64,000 nucleotides of DNA from Neoalteromonas arenosi (GCF_030362855.1 NZ_JAUCBP010000006.1:388336-452335), one strand, 5' to 3'; positions 15,173 to 24,953 are shown, counted from the first letter of the stretch. The notes: generated by a model from the letters alone, not told the origin. Numbers and translations: made by a program.

Positions 15173-16012
15173 TTAACCGAGAAGCTGAAGTGCAGCCTGA
15201 GGACGCTGATTAGCCTGCGACAGTACAGTAGTACTAGCCTGCTGGATAATCTGGTTACGCGTTAACTGCGCTGTTTCCGCGGCGAAGTCTGTATCACGAA
15301 TTCGCGAACGGGCGCCTGAAACGTTTTCTGAAATATTGCTCAGATTACGAATCGTTGATTGGAAACGGTTTTGCAATGCACCTAAGTCAGCACGTGCTCC
15401 GCCAACTGCAGATAGAGCAGAATCTACAGCTGTCAGTACTGCTGATGCTCCTGCAGTAGTGGCTACCGTAGAGTCACCGATTGCCAAACCTTGTGAACTG
15501 AAGCCATCAACACCAGCTATGTTAGCCGCTGATAGGTTTACAGAAATCGTTTGACCACCGTTAGCACCCACTAGGAATGATGCTGAGAAACCGCCTGTCA
15601 ATACGTCAACGCCGTTAAACTGCGTGTCGGTAGAAATACGCGTAATTTCTGTTTTAAGTGCCGATACTTCTTTCTGCAAAGCCAAGCGGTCTGCATCAGA
15701 GTTGATGCCGTTTTGTGCCTGTACTGCTAGCTGACGAATACGCTGTAACGCTACAGTTGTCTCGCCTAGTGCACCTTCAGCAGTTTGCACAAGTGAGATT
15801 GCATCGTTAGCGTTACGAACAGCTTGATTCAAGCCTTGGATTTGTGACGTAAGGCGATCGGTGATTTGTAGACCTGCTGCATCGTCCGCGGCGCGGTTGA
15901 TACGGAAGCCTGATGATAAACGCTCAAATGATGTATTAAGCGCGTTTGACGAATCGAATAACTGACGTTGGGCGTTCAACGCTGAAACGTTAGTATTAAC
16001 GAAAAGTGCCAT
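15173..16012 (-). CDS. flagellin (copy 4)
   Basis: 279-residue flagellin. The N-terminus is [22 protein letters not shown] and the C-terminus [21 protein letters not shown], ending LQLLG. It pairs with copy 1 in the [19 protein letters not shown] segment, in FNGV and in the Gly terminus. The start is ATG at 16012 behind TAGGAGT. A sigma-28-like promoter is at 16138-16164 and a strong terminator at 15035-15065, so it forms a single-gene transcript with a structured 3' end. It is exported to build the filament and is a likely acceptor for pseudaminic acid. Confidence 0.95.
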   Translation of the reverse strand: MALFVNTNVSALNAQRQLFDSSNALNTSFERLSSGFRINRAADDAAGLQITDRLTSQIQGLNQAVRNANDAISLVQTAEGALGETTVALQRIRQLAVQAQNGINSDADRLALQKEVSALKTEITRISTDTQFNGVDVLTGGFSASFLVGANGGQTISVNLSAANIAGVDGFSSQGLAIGDSTVATTAGASAVLTAVDSALSAVGGARADLGALQNRFQSTIRNLSNISENVSGARSRIRDTDFAAETAQLTRNQIIQQASTTVLSQANQRPQAALQLLG

Positions 16013-16023
16013 AATGGGTACTC

Positions 16024-16038
16024 CTACACTCTCAGTCC
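16024..16038 (-). repeat. leader element of flagellin 4, repeated after flagellin 2
   Basis: Minus-strand GGACTGAGAGTGTAG directly upstream of the flagellin 4 ribosome-binding site; an exact copy is at 12411-12425. The GGA motifs could be CsrA contacts, but that is speculative. Confidence 0.75.
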
Positions 16039-16137
16039 AGCGCGTGCTGGCAGCCGGCCAAAACCGACGTTTGGTTCAAAAATAGTAGACATGTTCCCGG
16101 TAAAAAATGGGTTCATGTACTGGCTCTCTCGTGAACT

Positions 16138-16164
16138 GTATCGACGTGATTGAGGATCCCTTTA
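16138..16164 (-). promoter_or_regulatory. sigma-28 promoter of flagellin 4
   Basis: Minus strand: TAAA (16164-16161), 15 bases, GTCGATAC (16145-16138). The -10 matches 6 of 8, and spacing and -35 core are exact. The leader would be about 120 bases and contains a GTTCA/TGAAC hairpin. Confidence 0.65.
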
Positions 16165-16252
16165 ATAAAAAAACCAAAAAAATTCCTAGAATCGGCAAGT
16201 TTTTGCCGCCTATACTCAATTAATCCCTTGGTTTTACTTAATTTTTTAAGCG

Positions 16253-17236
16253 ATGAAAAAACTTGTAAAAACACCGGCGCAATGGATAAAGCGCATTACA
16301 CATCAACGTCGGCATTGTGCGTTTACCGACTTACAGCACTTTAATGGAAAGTTGTATTGCTGCTATCGACAAGCCACTGATCACGTCAGCGGCGACGGCA
16401 TCATCATTGTGCAATGTCTTAGTGAAGTGGGTTCAAGTCTTTATCAACAGCGCATTGCAGTAGAAGGGGCCGATCTTCGCGATCCGAAACTGACACTTAC
16501 GCCAGACGGCGGGCTTTTGTTACTGGCTTACGCACGCTATCGCAATAGCAGTAATAAAACCCTCTCAACACGTAATCTAACGTGGCACACCAGTACCGGC
16601 GAGACGTGGTCATCGCCAACAAATTTGAATATAAACCTGTGGTGGTTGTGGCGCGTGCGATATGTCAATCAACACGCCAACACAGCCTATGGCCTGGCCT
16701 ATCGCAAGGCGGCAGACCGTCTAGACCTCTATGCAGGTGATCCGCGTCGCAAAATGTCGTTAGTTCGGGCGGGCGTGCTCAGCAAGGAGCAACACAGCTT
16801 AGGGTACCCGAACGAAAGTGACATTGACTTTGCCAATGACATGACACTGCGCGCGATCGTCCGGCGTGATGCCGATAGTTTTAGCGCTCAATATGGTGAA
16901 GCCAAGCCACCTTATACTCGGTGGCAATGGTTTGATTTAGGTGAATACATTGGCGGCCCAATATGGCAACGACTAAGCCCAAGCGTTTATTTGGTAGCTG
17001 GCCGCTGTTGGACAGGTAAAACGCTGTATACGCGTTTGTGGTTATTTAACAGTGAAAATCGTCAACTTGAGGTATTCGACACTCTACCCAGCGCCGGTGA
17101 TAACAGTTATCCAGGAATTAGCATAACGACTGAATATTTATATGTGAGTTATTACTCCAGTCATATTGATGATCACAGTGAAATATATCTTGCTTGTTAC
17201 GCTATCGACGACGTTCTAAAGGAAATCGAACAGTGA
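16253..17236 (+). CDS. sialidase-like (BNR-type) beta-propeller protein
   Basis: 327-residue protein on the opposite strand to all surrounding flagellar genes. It shows repeated strand-turn patterns of a beta-propeller: DLRDPKLTLTPDGGLLLLAY (about 75-94), a degenerate Asp-box-like STGETW, then AYGLAYRK and later PGISITTEYLYVSYYS. This resembles the catalytic-domain fold of exo-sialidases and related glycosidases. No signal peptide is visible, so a cytoplasmic location is likely. The ribosome-binding site is weak. Its 3' end overlaps the flgL 3' end by 21 bases (convergent). Location between flagellins and hook genes suggests a link to the nonulosonic acid on flagellin. Activity and substrate are not shown. 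Confidence 0.6.
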   Translation: MKKLVKTPAQWIKRITHQRRHCAFTDLQHFNGKLYCCYRQATDHVSGDGIIIVQCLSEVGSSLYQQRIAVEGADLRDPKLTLTPDGGLLLLAYARYRNSSNKTLSTRNLTWHTSTGETWSSPTNLNINLWWLWRVRYVNQHANTAYGLAYRKAADRLDLYAGDPRRKMSLVRAGVLSKEQHSLGYPNESDIDFANDMTLRAIVRRDADSFSAQYGEAKPPYTRWQWFDLGEYIGGPIWQRLSPSVYLVAGRCWTGKTLYTRLWLFNSENRQLEVFDTLPSAGDNSYPGISITTEYLYVSYYSSHIDDHSEIYLACYAIDDVLKEIEQ

Positions 17237-18439
17237 CAAGCTTGTCACCCTCGGGAAGGTTGCAAGCGCGGCATTCAGCGCGGTTTCCTGCTTGGCAAAT
17301 TCAGCCGAGGCCTCAGCATAATCGACATCTTCAATTGCGCTGCGCGCGGTTTTATTGGCTATTTCAAGGTCGAGATTAGTCTCTTCGATTGATTGAGCAA
17401 CATTCAAACGCCCCCCCAAAGAAGATGTTTCCAAGCCTATCGACGCCAATGAGTTATCGATACCCACTAGCGCATCGTTGATTGCCTCGCGAAAGTCGCT
17501 ATCGGCAACATCATCGGTCGTCAAAGCTAAAAACATATCGTGAAGCGTTTCGGCAATATTCTTTTTCTGTGGTGCATCGAGCGTAAAGTCAACGGAATCG
17601 CCAACACTACCTTCTAGGTTAAATTCAATCCCTTGGTAATTCAGAGTTTGACCACTTTGAAAGTCCAATGTATCCACTACAGCACCGGTACCCACGTTAG
17701 TCACTTGGATCTGATCGCCTGCAAGTACAGTCAATCTAAACTCATTGTTGGCAGGCGTTACGGGGTCATAATTGTCTTTGTGAAAGTTATCAAAAGTGCC
17801 TTGTTGATTAATCGCGGCCTGATTGACACTAATGCCGGCACTACCACTAAAAGAAAAGTTAAGGCGCGCTAACACATCTTCAAAAATGACACGCCCAGAG
17901 GTCGAACTTTGGATCGTGACACTGTCTGAAAGCTGCACTTGATTAGTGCCATCATCACCGGCAAACGTAATTTTGTTGCCACTCGCGGCCGGATTAAATT
18001 CAAACGCTTGTGACTCAGATTGAAATCCAGCGAAAATGTATTCGCCCTGTTCGTTTTGCGAATTCATTAAGTCGAGTATTTCGTTGCGAATTTGTTCGAT
18101 TTCCGCACCAATGGCTTTGCGATCGGCATCTGTGGTATATCCAGCGCCCGATTGAATCACTAAAACACGCGCGCGGTTCGCAGAGTTATTAATGCTGCGC
18201 AAGATTGCCTCTTGCTGTTCCAATGAACTGGCTAATAAATCATTATTGCGCTGATATTGCGTGAGCTTATCAAGCTCTTCAGTCAATCTAACGACTTGGG
18301 CGGCGCCAACAGGATCATCGGACGGTTTATTAATCCGTTTCCCCGATGCCAATTGTTGCTGGGTATCACTCAAACCACGCTGATTTTCGAGAACAGAGCG
18401 TATATTGAGGTCAAAAATTTGATTAGTTGAAATTCGCAT
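17216..18439 (-). CDS. flgL: flagellar hook-filament junction protein FlgL (HAP3)
   Basis: 407-residue flagellin-like junction protein linking hook to filament. It has the N-terminal RISTNQIFDLNIRSVLENQ with QQLASGKRINKPSDDP and the C-terminal coiled end finishing in SLSLFDFL. It begins 7 bases after flgK and is last in the rod-hook operon. A G7 run near 17410-17416 encodes part of SLGGRLN. It is exported by the flagellar type III system. Its final 21 bases overlap the convergent sialidase-like gene. Confidence 0.94.
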   Translation of the reverse strand: MRISTNQIFDLNIRSVLENQRGLSDTQQQLASGKRINKPSDDPVGAAQVVRLTEELDKLTQYQRNNDLLASSLEQQEAILRSINNSANRARVLVIQSGAGYTTDADRKAIGAEIEQIRNEILDLMNSQNEQGEYIFAGFQSESQAFEFNPAASGNKITFAGDDGTNQVQLSDSVTIQSSTSGRVIFEDVLARLNFSFSGSAGISVNQAAINQQGTFDNFHKDNYDPVTPANNEFRLTVLAGDQIQVTNVGTGAVVDTLDFQSGQTLNYQGIEFNLEGSVGDSVDFTLDAPQKKNIAETLHDMFLALTTDDVADSDFREAINDALVGIDNSLASIGLETSSLGGRLNVAQSIEETNLDLEIANKTARSAIEDVDYAEASAEFAKQETALNAALATFPRVTSLSLFDFL

Positions 18440-18446
18440 CTACGAT

Positions 18447-20573
18447 TTACCTCGCCACTGACAAAATTGTGTCAAACATGTCCTGAGCAGCACTTAAAAT
18501 CCGTGCTGCAGCAGCATAGGTCTGCTGGAAACGCACCAAGTTCGCAGCCTCTTCATCCAAACTGACACCTGACACCGCTTGATTCCACTCGGTACTATCG
18601 GCATACATCGCTTCTGCCGCTTGCAAGGATACATCGGCACTGGCTGCATCTTCTCCTACTCGACTAACAACAGAAGCATAAGCTTCGTGAAAAGTACGTG
18701 GTGTAGAGCTAGAATTACTGCTCAGTTGCACGGTACTCGCCCGCTGTAAAGCCCCCATCGCAAGTGCATTGCGATTATCATTAAAGCCGTCGGTGTTATA
18801 GGCAATAGTAAAACTATCCCCTGCGCGCGCTTCACCTTCCAAACTAAAGTCATAACCGGGGTAGTTATCCAGAGCACTAAATGCCGCCGGCCAACCGGCA
18901 GTATTCGAGGCTTGCTCAAGCAGGTTGTTATAATCAGTAACTCCTGTGACGGTAACAATTAAGTTACCATCGACATCGCGCACTTCATATGATGTGGCGG
19001 AAGTGAAATCAATTTGCACTGGCGCGCCCACAGTGCCGCCTGGAGCTGCAGTGGCATCGTGAATACCACCGCTACCATCAAAGGCTGACGCTTCAGCGCC
19101 TAAAGCTGCGTCCACAGTAGTGTTGGTTACACGAGTAGATACTAAAGTTGCACCACCCAAGTTATTCAGGTCGGCGTCAACGCGAATAGGTAAGGCAAAG
19201 GCTAAATCTTCAGCGCGATTAGTTGCCATCTCAATATCTGAAGCCGCACGGCGAGTCGGCTGTAAGAGGAACTCATTGCCGACACCATAGCCACCGGCTG
19301 AATCAAAGTTAATCTCAAAACCATTGGGTAACTCAGAAAACCCGCTGCTGTTAATGGTTATATTCGTAAACACAATCGGCGCATTATTTTCATCGACTTT
19401 AGGCGAGCCATCGCCGTTCAACAACTCCACTGTCACTTCATCGGGAAGGTTTGTAGCGGTCACGCTAGTCACAGTGATTTTATAGTCTGCGTCTGTAAGC
19501 GTGCTACCAGCGCCGCGCGTGATCTGGCCAACTATCGATAAATTAGGGTCCGTGCCTTGATAAGTAAGCCCCTGAAAAGTAGGCGCAACAAAAATATCGC
19601 CACCCAACTGTTGATCGAGATCCATACCCAAGCGATTTTGGGTGTTAACCGCGTCAGTAAAGGCTAAAGCAAGTTGACCCAAGTCACGCTGAGCGGGATT
19701 GAGTACTTCGTCTCGATAACGGAATAGTCCCCCAATACTGCCGCCTAGCTGATCTTCAAAAATATTTAATGTGGTGTTTTGTTTGGCTCCCGTAAAACTG
19801 GTAGTTAACTGCAATTGCTTAAATGTAGGATCAGCATCACCGCCAAGTTCAAGGAGATTAAATGAACCATCTTCTAATACTAATGATTCTCCCGATGTCA
19901 GGTTAACCACTTTTGAACCGTTTTGATTGGGACTCTCGCGCACTTCGATAGACATTAAACTAGCCAGCTCATTGATCGCTAAATCGCGTTCGTTGAGCAG
20001 CGCACCCGGTTGGTCGAAGCGATTGTTACCGTTCGCCACGATAATCGCTTCATTCAGCTCACCGATCGACTGGATTAGCGAATTAGCACGGTTTACCTGT
20101 GACTCAAACTCGAGGTTCAGTTCTTCTTCTTTATCCAGCATAAAGTCTGAGAGCGATTGCATTCTCCTCAGCAGCGCTTTACCGTCACCCAATACAAGGT
20201 CACGAGACGCTAGATTGGTTGGATCGTCGGCCGACGTTTGAATCGCCGCAAAAAACTCACTCAAGCCGGTAGAAATACTGTTGGCTTCATTCGCTAGGAC
20301 ATTATCCAAGCCATCGGTTTTTTGCTTAAACGCCTGAAACTCGCCCAATTGTGTGGTATCGCGGCGTAATTGGTTTTGTGCAAACTGATTGATCACGCGT
20401 TCAGTCGTACCGATATCGACACCGCCAACCAGTTGTGACTTAAACTCTGTGCGCTCGCGCACATAGCCTTCTGTATTGACGTTGGCGATATTGTTTGAGG
20501 TCGTATTCAGCAACCGGTTGCTGGCATTAATACCGGAGGTTGCGATACTGAATAAATCGGTATTTCTAATCAT
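18447..20573 (-). CDS. flgK: flagellar hook-associated protein FlgK (HAP1)
   Basis: 708-residue first junction protein. The N-terminal rod/hook signature is LFSIATSGINASNRLLNTTSNNIANVNTEGYVRE, and the C-terminus is SLDEEAANLVRFQQTYAAAARILSAAQDMFDTIL. The central region is acidic and repeat-poor, accounting for its length above the E. coli protein (about 547). It starts 6 bases after flgJ and is part of the flgF-flgL transcript. Confidence 0.95.
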   Translation of the reverse strand: MIRNTDLFSIATSGINASNRLLNTTSNNIANVNTEGYVRERTEFKSQLVGGVDIGTTERVINQFAQNQLRRDTTQLGEFQAFKQKTDGLDNVLANEANSISTGLSEFFAAIQTSADDPTNLASRDLVLGDGKALLRRMQSLSDFMLDKEEELNLEFESQVNRANSLIQSIGELNEAIIVANGNNRFDQPGALLNERDLAINELASLMSIEVRESPNQNGSKVVNLTSGESLVLEDGSFNLLELGGDADPTFKQLQLTTSFTGAKQNTTLNIFEDQLGGSIGGLFRYRDEVLNPAQRDLGQLALAFTDAVNTQNRLGMDLDQQLGGDIFVAPTFQGLTYQGTDPNLSIVGQITRGAGSTLTDADYKITVTSVTATNLPDEVTVELLNGDGSPKVDENNAPIVFTNITINSSGFSELPNGFEINFDSAGGYGVGNEFLLQPTRRAASDIEMATNRAEDLAFALPIRVDADLNNLGGATLVSTRVTNTTVDAALGAEASAFDGSGGIHDATAAPGGTVGAPVQIDFTSATSYEVRDVDGNLIVTVTGVTDYNNLLEQASNTAGWPAAFSALDNYPGYDFSLEGEARAGDSFTIAYNTDGFNDNRNALAMGALQRASTVQLSSNSSSTPRTFHEAYASVVSRVGEDAASADVSLQAAEAMYADSTEWNQAVSGVSLDEEAANLVRFQQTYAAAARILSAAQDMFDTILSVAR

Positions 20574-20579
20574 CGCTCA

Positions 20580-21521
20580 CTACTCCGAACCGACAAAATC
20601 GCGTAATACTGGGCTTTGCAACACAGACAACACTTTCTGCGCGTAATTGGGGTCAGTGGCATAACCACTTTGCTGTAACTGCTCGAAATACTGCCGCGGG
20701 TCGGCTGCTTTTTCTACTGCAGTTTCATAGCGCGGGTTTTGTTGCACAAACTCAACGTAGTCTTGCATGCTCTGCGCAAATGAAGGATAGGCTCTAAATT
20801 GGGCTTTTTGTTGAGTTGCTACGTCATTTTCATATTCAACAGTAGGTACCGTCGCTTTTTCACCCGTCCAGCGCTGGTCGGCTTTGATACCAAACAAGTT
20901 AAATGCATTTTCACCGGTTGGCTTGTGGATCATATGCTGTCCCCACCCCGTCTCAACAGCCGCTTGTGCAATCAGGGCTTTGGGGTCGAGGCCGAGCGCT
21001 TGTGCATGTTGGGCCGCCAATGGATAGAGTTGCTCAACAAAATCTTCAGGACTGGCAAATGCCGAGGCTTTGTAAGCCGATTGTGGCGGTACCATGGCCG
21101 CTTCAGCACGGCGCACAATATTTGCTCGTTCGCGATTATAATCGGCGATATTACCATCCGTGCGTGCACCGTTTTGCGGTTGCACCAACGCTTCGTTACC
21201 TAATTGACGCACAATGATGTCAGCAAGGCCCAGCGTGCCACTACTGGCAAGGTCAGTCGCCAACTGCTGATCGTGCATATCGCGATAAAACTTTACTTGC
21301 TGTGAGTTAAACGGACTGTCTTGATCTGCCAATGCTTCTTGGGCTTTCCGCATGGACTTTAGCAGCATACTCACAAAAATCGCCTCAAACTGCTGTGCAG
21401 CCTCCTGCAACGCACCTTCGTCATTCGAGTTAGCCGCGCTACGCAAGCGGTTAATACTGCCCATGTCGTGTACATTGCGAGCAAGGTCTAATTGCGATTT
21501 TATTGCGCCGGAGGTGTCCAT
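20580..21521 (-). CDS. flgJ: rod-assembly protein and peptidoglycan hydrolase FlgJ
   Basis: 313-residue two-domain FlgJ. Residues about 1-105 are the rod-binding domain (AAQQFEAIFVSMLLKSMRKA). About 160-310 form the GH73-type glucosaminidase domain with the likely catalytic Glu190 in AQAAVETGWGQH. It caps the growing rod in the periplasm and opens peptidoglycan. The start ATG overlaps the flgI stop by one base. Confidence 0.94.
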   Translation of the reverse strand: MDTSGAIKSQLDLARNVHDMGSINRLRSAANSNDEGALQEAAQQFEAIFVSMLLKSMRKAQEALADQDSPFNSQQVKFYRDMHDQQLATDLASSGTLGLADIIVRQLGNEALVQPQNGARTDGNIADYNRERANIVRRAEAAMVPPQSAYKASAFASPEDFVEQLYPLAAQHAQALGLDPKALIAQAAVETGWGQHMIHKPTGENAFNLFGIKADQRWTGEKATVPTVEYENDVATQQKAQFRAYPSFAQSMQDYVEFVQQNPRYETAVEKAADPRQYFEQLQQSGYATDPNYAQKVLSVLQSPVLRDFVGSE

Positions 21522-22642
21522 TAGATAACCACCAATTCACCTTGTAATGCGCCGGCCTGACGCAATGCCTCAAGAATAGCCATCAAGTCCCCTGGTGCAG
21601 CCCCTACTTCGTTAACTGCGCGGACTAATTGGTCCAAGGTTACGCCTGGGTCAAACTTAAACATCCGACTATCGGCGAGATTGACATCAATAATCGACTG
21701 TGTAGTTACTACAGTTTCCCCCTCGGCTAATGCATTGGGTTGTGACACTTGCTGATTCTCAGAAATAGTGACCGTTAAACCACCGTGCGTGATTGCGGCA
21801 GGCAGTAGGCGAACTTCTCGACCAATCACTATGGTTCCTGTACGACTGTTAATAACCACACGAGCTGGCGCTTCTGCTGGTTCAAAGGTAAAGTTCTCAA
21901 TCGTTGCTACAAAGCCAACACGTTGCCCGACATCGCGCGGTGCCATAACGCGCACTGAAGCTGCATCTATAGGGGTTGCAATGCTGTAACCGTTTTGCGG
22001 TGATGCACCCAAGCGCATATTGATCGCATCTGACAGCGCCTGAGCGGTGGAAAAGTCGGGTTGATGTAAGTTTAGGGTTAAGAAATCACCTTGCATCAAG
22101 CCACTTGGTACTTCGCGCTCAACCAACGCACCATTGGCGATACGGCCCACTGTTGGCGTGTTGACTATAATACGCGACCCATCACCACCTTGCGCGCCAA
22201 AACCGCTAACGACCAAACTTCCTTGGGCAACCGCATAAACATTGCCGTCAAGACCTTTGAGCATGGTTTGCAGTAATGTGCCGCCCTGTAAGCTGCTTGC
22301 TTCACCAACTGAGGAAACGGTAACGTCGATAGTTTGACCCGGTTTAATAAAGGGCGGCAACTCAGCATGAACAGCAACCGCTGCAACGTTTTTGATCTTA
22401 GGTTTAACATTCGGATCTAGCGCAATGCCGAAATTAGCTAACATGGTTCTGAAGCTCTGTTCAGTAAATGGGCTTTGTTCACCCGTCCCGGGTAAACCGA
22501 CGACCAGACCATAACCAACCAATTGATTGCTCCGTACCCCTTGTATACTGGCTAAGTCTTTAATTCGCTGTGGTTGCTGAGCAAATCCATTGACGCTTAA
22601 ACTCAGCAACACAATACTCAGTAATAGCTTGCGTAAACTCAT
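21521..22642 (-). CDS. flgI: flagellar P-ring protein FlgI
   Basis: 373-residue P-ring subunit with an N-terminal signal peptide ([21 protein letters not shown]), then [29 protein letters not shown], the family hallmark. It forms the bushing around the rod in the peptidoglycan layer, chaperoned by FlgA. The start is ATG at 22642, overlapping the flgH stop as ATGA; a TTG at 22654 would run inside flgH and is rejected. Confidence 0.95.
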   Translation of the reverse strand: MSLRKLLLSIVLLSLSVNGFAQQPQRIKDLASIQGVRSNQLVGYGLVVGLPGTGEQSPFTEQSFRTMLANFGIALDPNVKPKIKNVAAVAVHAELPPFIKPGQTIDVTVSSVGEASSLQGGTLLQTMLKGLDGNVYAVAQGSLVVSGFGAQGGDGSRIIVNTPTVGRIANGALVEREVPSGLMQGDFLTLNLHQPDFSTAQALSDAINMRLGASPQNGYSIATPIDAASVRVMAPRDVGQRVGFVATIENFTFEPAEAPARVVINSRTGTIVIGREVRLLPAAITHGGLTVTISENQQVSQPNALAEGETVVTTQSIIDVNLADSRMFKFDPGVTLDQLVRAVNEVGAAPGDLMAILEALRQAGALQGELVVI

Positions 22643-23322
22643 AATGGCCACCAATCAGAAGAAAAGAAGCGGCTCAGCCAGCCTTGCTTTTGTGCAGTCG
22701 CGAATGTACCGGTGCCACTGTATTGAATCCGCGCATTGGCAATCTTAGTCGAGTCAATCTCATTGGTAGGGCTGATATCAGCTGCACGAATAATACCGGT
22801 CAATCGAATGTATTCATTACCGTTGTTCAATGTCAGCCATTTTTCGCCGCGGATCACCAAGTTTTGGTTGGGGAGAACCTCTATTACAGTCACAGAAATA
22901 TTGCCATTCAGGCTATTGCTTTGATTGGCCTGCGCATCACCGGTGAACTCATTGGACGAATCGACACCTAACTGCACCGATTGATTACCAATATTGACGG
23001 CTTGACCACCAAGGCCAATGATCGGCTGCAGGTCTACCGCAGTCTCTCTTGAGGTTGTTGTATTGGCTGATTTTGAAGCGTTAGTATTTTCGCGCAAATT
23101 AACCGTTATGATATCGCCGATACGACGCGCCTTCACATCCGAGTATAAACTATTGACCATACTCACATTGAAAAGCCCACCGTTTTCCACAATGGTTTCT
23201 TTCGGCATATCAGGCACTACTGGCGCGTAAAATGGGTCATTAGCTTGAATACTGTGATCATCTGTAGACGCACAGCCTGCTAGCCAGAACACTGCCACCA
23301 AACAACCGAAAACTCGCATCAT
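22639..23322 (-). CDS. flgH: flagellar L-ring lipoprotein FlgH
   Basis: 227-residue outer-membrane L-ring protein. The lipobox WLAGC places the lipidated Cys at residue 17. It contains [31 protein letters not shown], typical of FlgH. The start is ATG at 23322, behind AAGGTG; the GTG at 23328 is an alternative within that ribosome-binding sequence. It follows flgG closely and is coupled to flgI. Confidence 0.94.
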   Translation of the reverse strand: MMRVFGCLVAVFWLAGCASTDDHSIQANDPFYAPVVPDMPKETIVENGGLFNVSMVNSLYSDVKARRIGDIITVNLRENTNASKSANTTTSRETAVDLQPIIGLGGQAVNIGNQSVQLGVDSSNEFTGDAQANQSNSLNGNISVTVIEVLPNQNLVIRGEKWLTLNNGNEYIRLTGIIRAADISPTNEIDSTKIANARIQYSGTGTFATAQKQGWLSRFFSSDWWPL

Positions 23323-23333
23323 CGTCACCTTAA

Positions 23334-24122
23334 TTAAAGTTGCTGAATAACTTGGCCAAGCATTTGGTCAACTGACGAAATCACTTTAGAGTTCATTTCG
23401 TATAAACGCTGACTTTCAATCAAGTTGACCAGCTCCTCAGTCACATTCACATTGGAGGTTTCCAATGCACCTTGAATAACTGTGCCGATGCCTTCTAATC
23501 CCGGGATACCTTGAATAGGTGCGCCACTGACCGCGGTTTCAACAAACAGGTTCTGACCAATAGGCTGTAATCCAGTAGGGTTGATAAAATCGGACAAGTT
23601 AATTTGTCCGAGAACCTGAGGCTCAGCCTCACCTCTGAGTGTCGCTGAAACTTCACCATCTTGTGAGATAGTGATTTGCTGGGCGTCTTCAGGAATCGCA
23701 ATTTCGGGTTGTAACAGGAATCCGGCACCTGGAGTTACTATTTGGCCCTGATCATTTAACGTAAATTGACCATTGCGGGTATATGCAATGCTGCCATCCG
23801 GCTGCAAAATCTCGAAGAACCCGCGACCTTGAATCGACATATCCAGCGCGTTTTCTGTGGTTAACAAGTTACCTTGTGTATGTGATTTTTGTGTTGCCAC
23901 GACTTTAGAGCCCGCGCCTAACATTAATCCCGAAGGAAGCTCTGTATCGGCAGAAGAGCGGCCACCGGGCTGGTTGATGTTTTGATACAACAAATCTTCA
24001 AAAATAGCGCGGTCTTTTTTAAAGCCGACTGTACTTGCGTTGGCTAAATTATTAGATACGACCGACACATCGGTTTGTGCCGCATCTAATCCTGTTTTAC
24101 TGATCCATAATGCTGGATGCAT
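23334..24122 (-). CDS. flgG: flagellar distal rod protein FlgG
   Basis: 262-residue distal rod protein with the N-terminal LWISKTGLDAAQTDVSVVSNNLANASTVGFKKDRA and the C-terminal SNVNVTEELVNLIESQRLYEMNSKVISSVDQML. Its length matches E. coli FlgG (260). It lies 46 bases downstream of flgF in the flgFGHIJKL transcript. Confidence 0.95.
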   Translation of the reverse strand: MHPALWISKTGLDAAQTDVSVVSNNLANASTVGFKKDRAIFEDLLYQNINQPGGRSSADTELPSGLMLGAGSKVVATQKSHTQGNLLTTENALDMSIQGRGFFEILQPDGSIAYTRNGQFTLNDQGQIVTPGAGFLLQPEIAIPEDAQQITISQDGEVSATLRGEAEPQVLGQINLSDFINPTGLQPIGQNLFVETAVSGAPIQGIPGLEGIGTVIQGALETSNVNVTEELVNLIESQRLYEMNSKVISSVDQMLGQVIQQL

Positions 24123-24168
24123 AAGTCACCTCACAGTTTCGCGCCCGCAAACGGAGCGATTTAATTCG

Positions 24169-24912
24169 TTAGATAATTCTCATTAACATATTGCCGCGCA
24201 TCGACAATTCATCGGCCTTCTTCATCAGTTTGACCTGCATTTCGTAATGCCTTTGCAGCGTGATCATGCTCACCATTTCTTCAATGGCGTTAACGTTTGA
24301 TCCTTCTAACATGCCCGAGCGGATAGCCACGTTGTCGTCTTGGTCAGCTACGCTGCCATCTTTTAAGCGGAATAATCCGTCAGTACCTCGCTGCATTTGT
24401 TGGTAGTCGGGATTAACTAACTTGAGCCTGCCAACTTCTTCTAAGACGGTTTCTGGCGCCCCTAAAGGCCGTAGCGATATAGTGCCATCGCCGGCAATAT
24501 CGATATTGTCGAGTGGAATGGGCAAGGAAATAGGACCAGCATCACCGATCACTATATTGCCGTGCGCGTCCTCGAGAATGCCTTCTGCACTCAAGCGCAT
24601 ATTTCCGGCACGGGTATAGGCCTCGTTGCCATTCGCATCTTGCACTGCAAACCAGCCATTGCCTTGAATCGCTAAATCCAATGGACGTTCCGTCTGGATC
24701 ATGGCGCCGTCGTCATAATTGTTGGTCGGGCTTTCGGTCATTGAAAATACGCGAGACGGCAAACCATCGCCGTATGACGGCATTGCTCTTGCCTGCTCCA
24801 ACTGGGCTTTGAATCCCACCGTTTGTGTATTGGCGAGATTGTTCGCCCTAACGGCAGTGCCTAGGAGGTCTTGTTTTGCGCCGCTGGCGGCGATGTAAAG
24901 AAACTTATCCAT
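24169..24912 (-). CDS. flgF: flagellar proximal rod protein FlgF
   Basis: 247-residue rod protein with LYIAASGAKQDLLGTAVRANNLANTQTVGFKAQLEQ at the N-terminus and SNVNAIEEMVSMITLQRHYEMQVKLM at the C-terminus. It is the first gene after the flgE terminator and has its own sigma-54-like promoter at 24954-24969. This divides the locus into flgBCDE and flgFGHIJKL units. Confidence 0.95.
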   Translation of the reverse strand: MDKFLYIAASGAKQDLLGTAVRANNLANTQTVGFKAQLEQARAMPSYGDGLPSRVFSMTESPTNNYDDGAMIQTERPLDLAIQGNGWFAVQDANGNEAYTRAGNMRLSAEGILEDAHGNIVIGDAGPISLPIPLDNIDIAGDGTISLRPLGAPETVLEEVGRLKLVNPDYQQMQRGTDGLFRLKDGSVADQDDNVAIRSGMLEGSNVNAIEEMVSMITLQRHYEMQVKLMKKADELSMRGNMLMRII

Positions 24913-24953
24913 GCCAAACTCTTGACGTAATTACCCTACTGATATCTTGATGT

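Noticed and set aside
16193-16208. CGGCAA-N4-TTGCCG upstream of flagellin 4 as a sigma-54 site
   Set aside because: GG and GC are only 9 bases apart on either strand; a sigma-28 site with exact spacing is present nearby.
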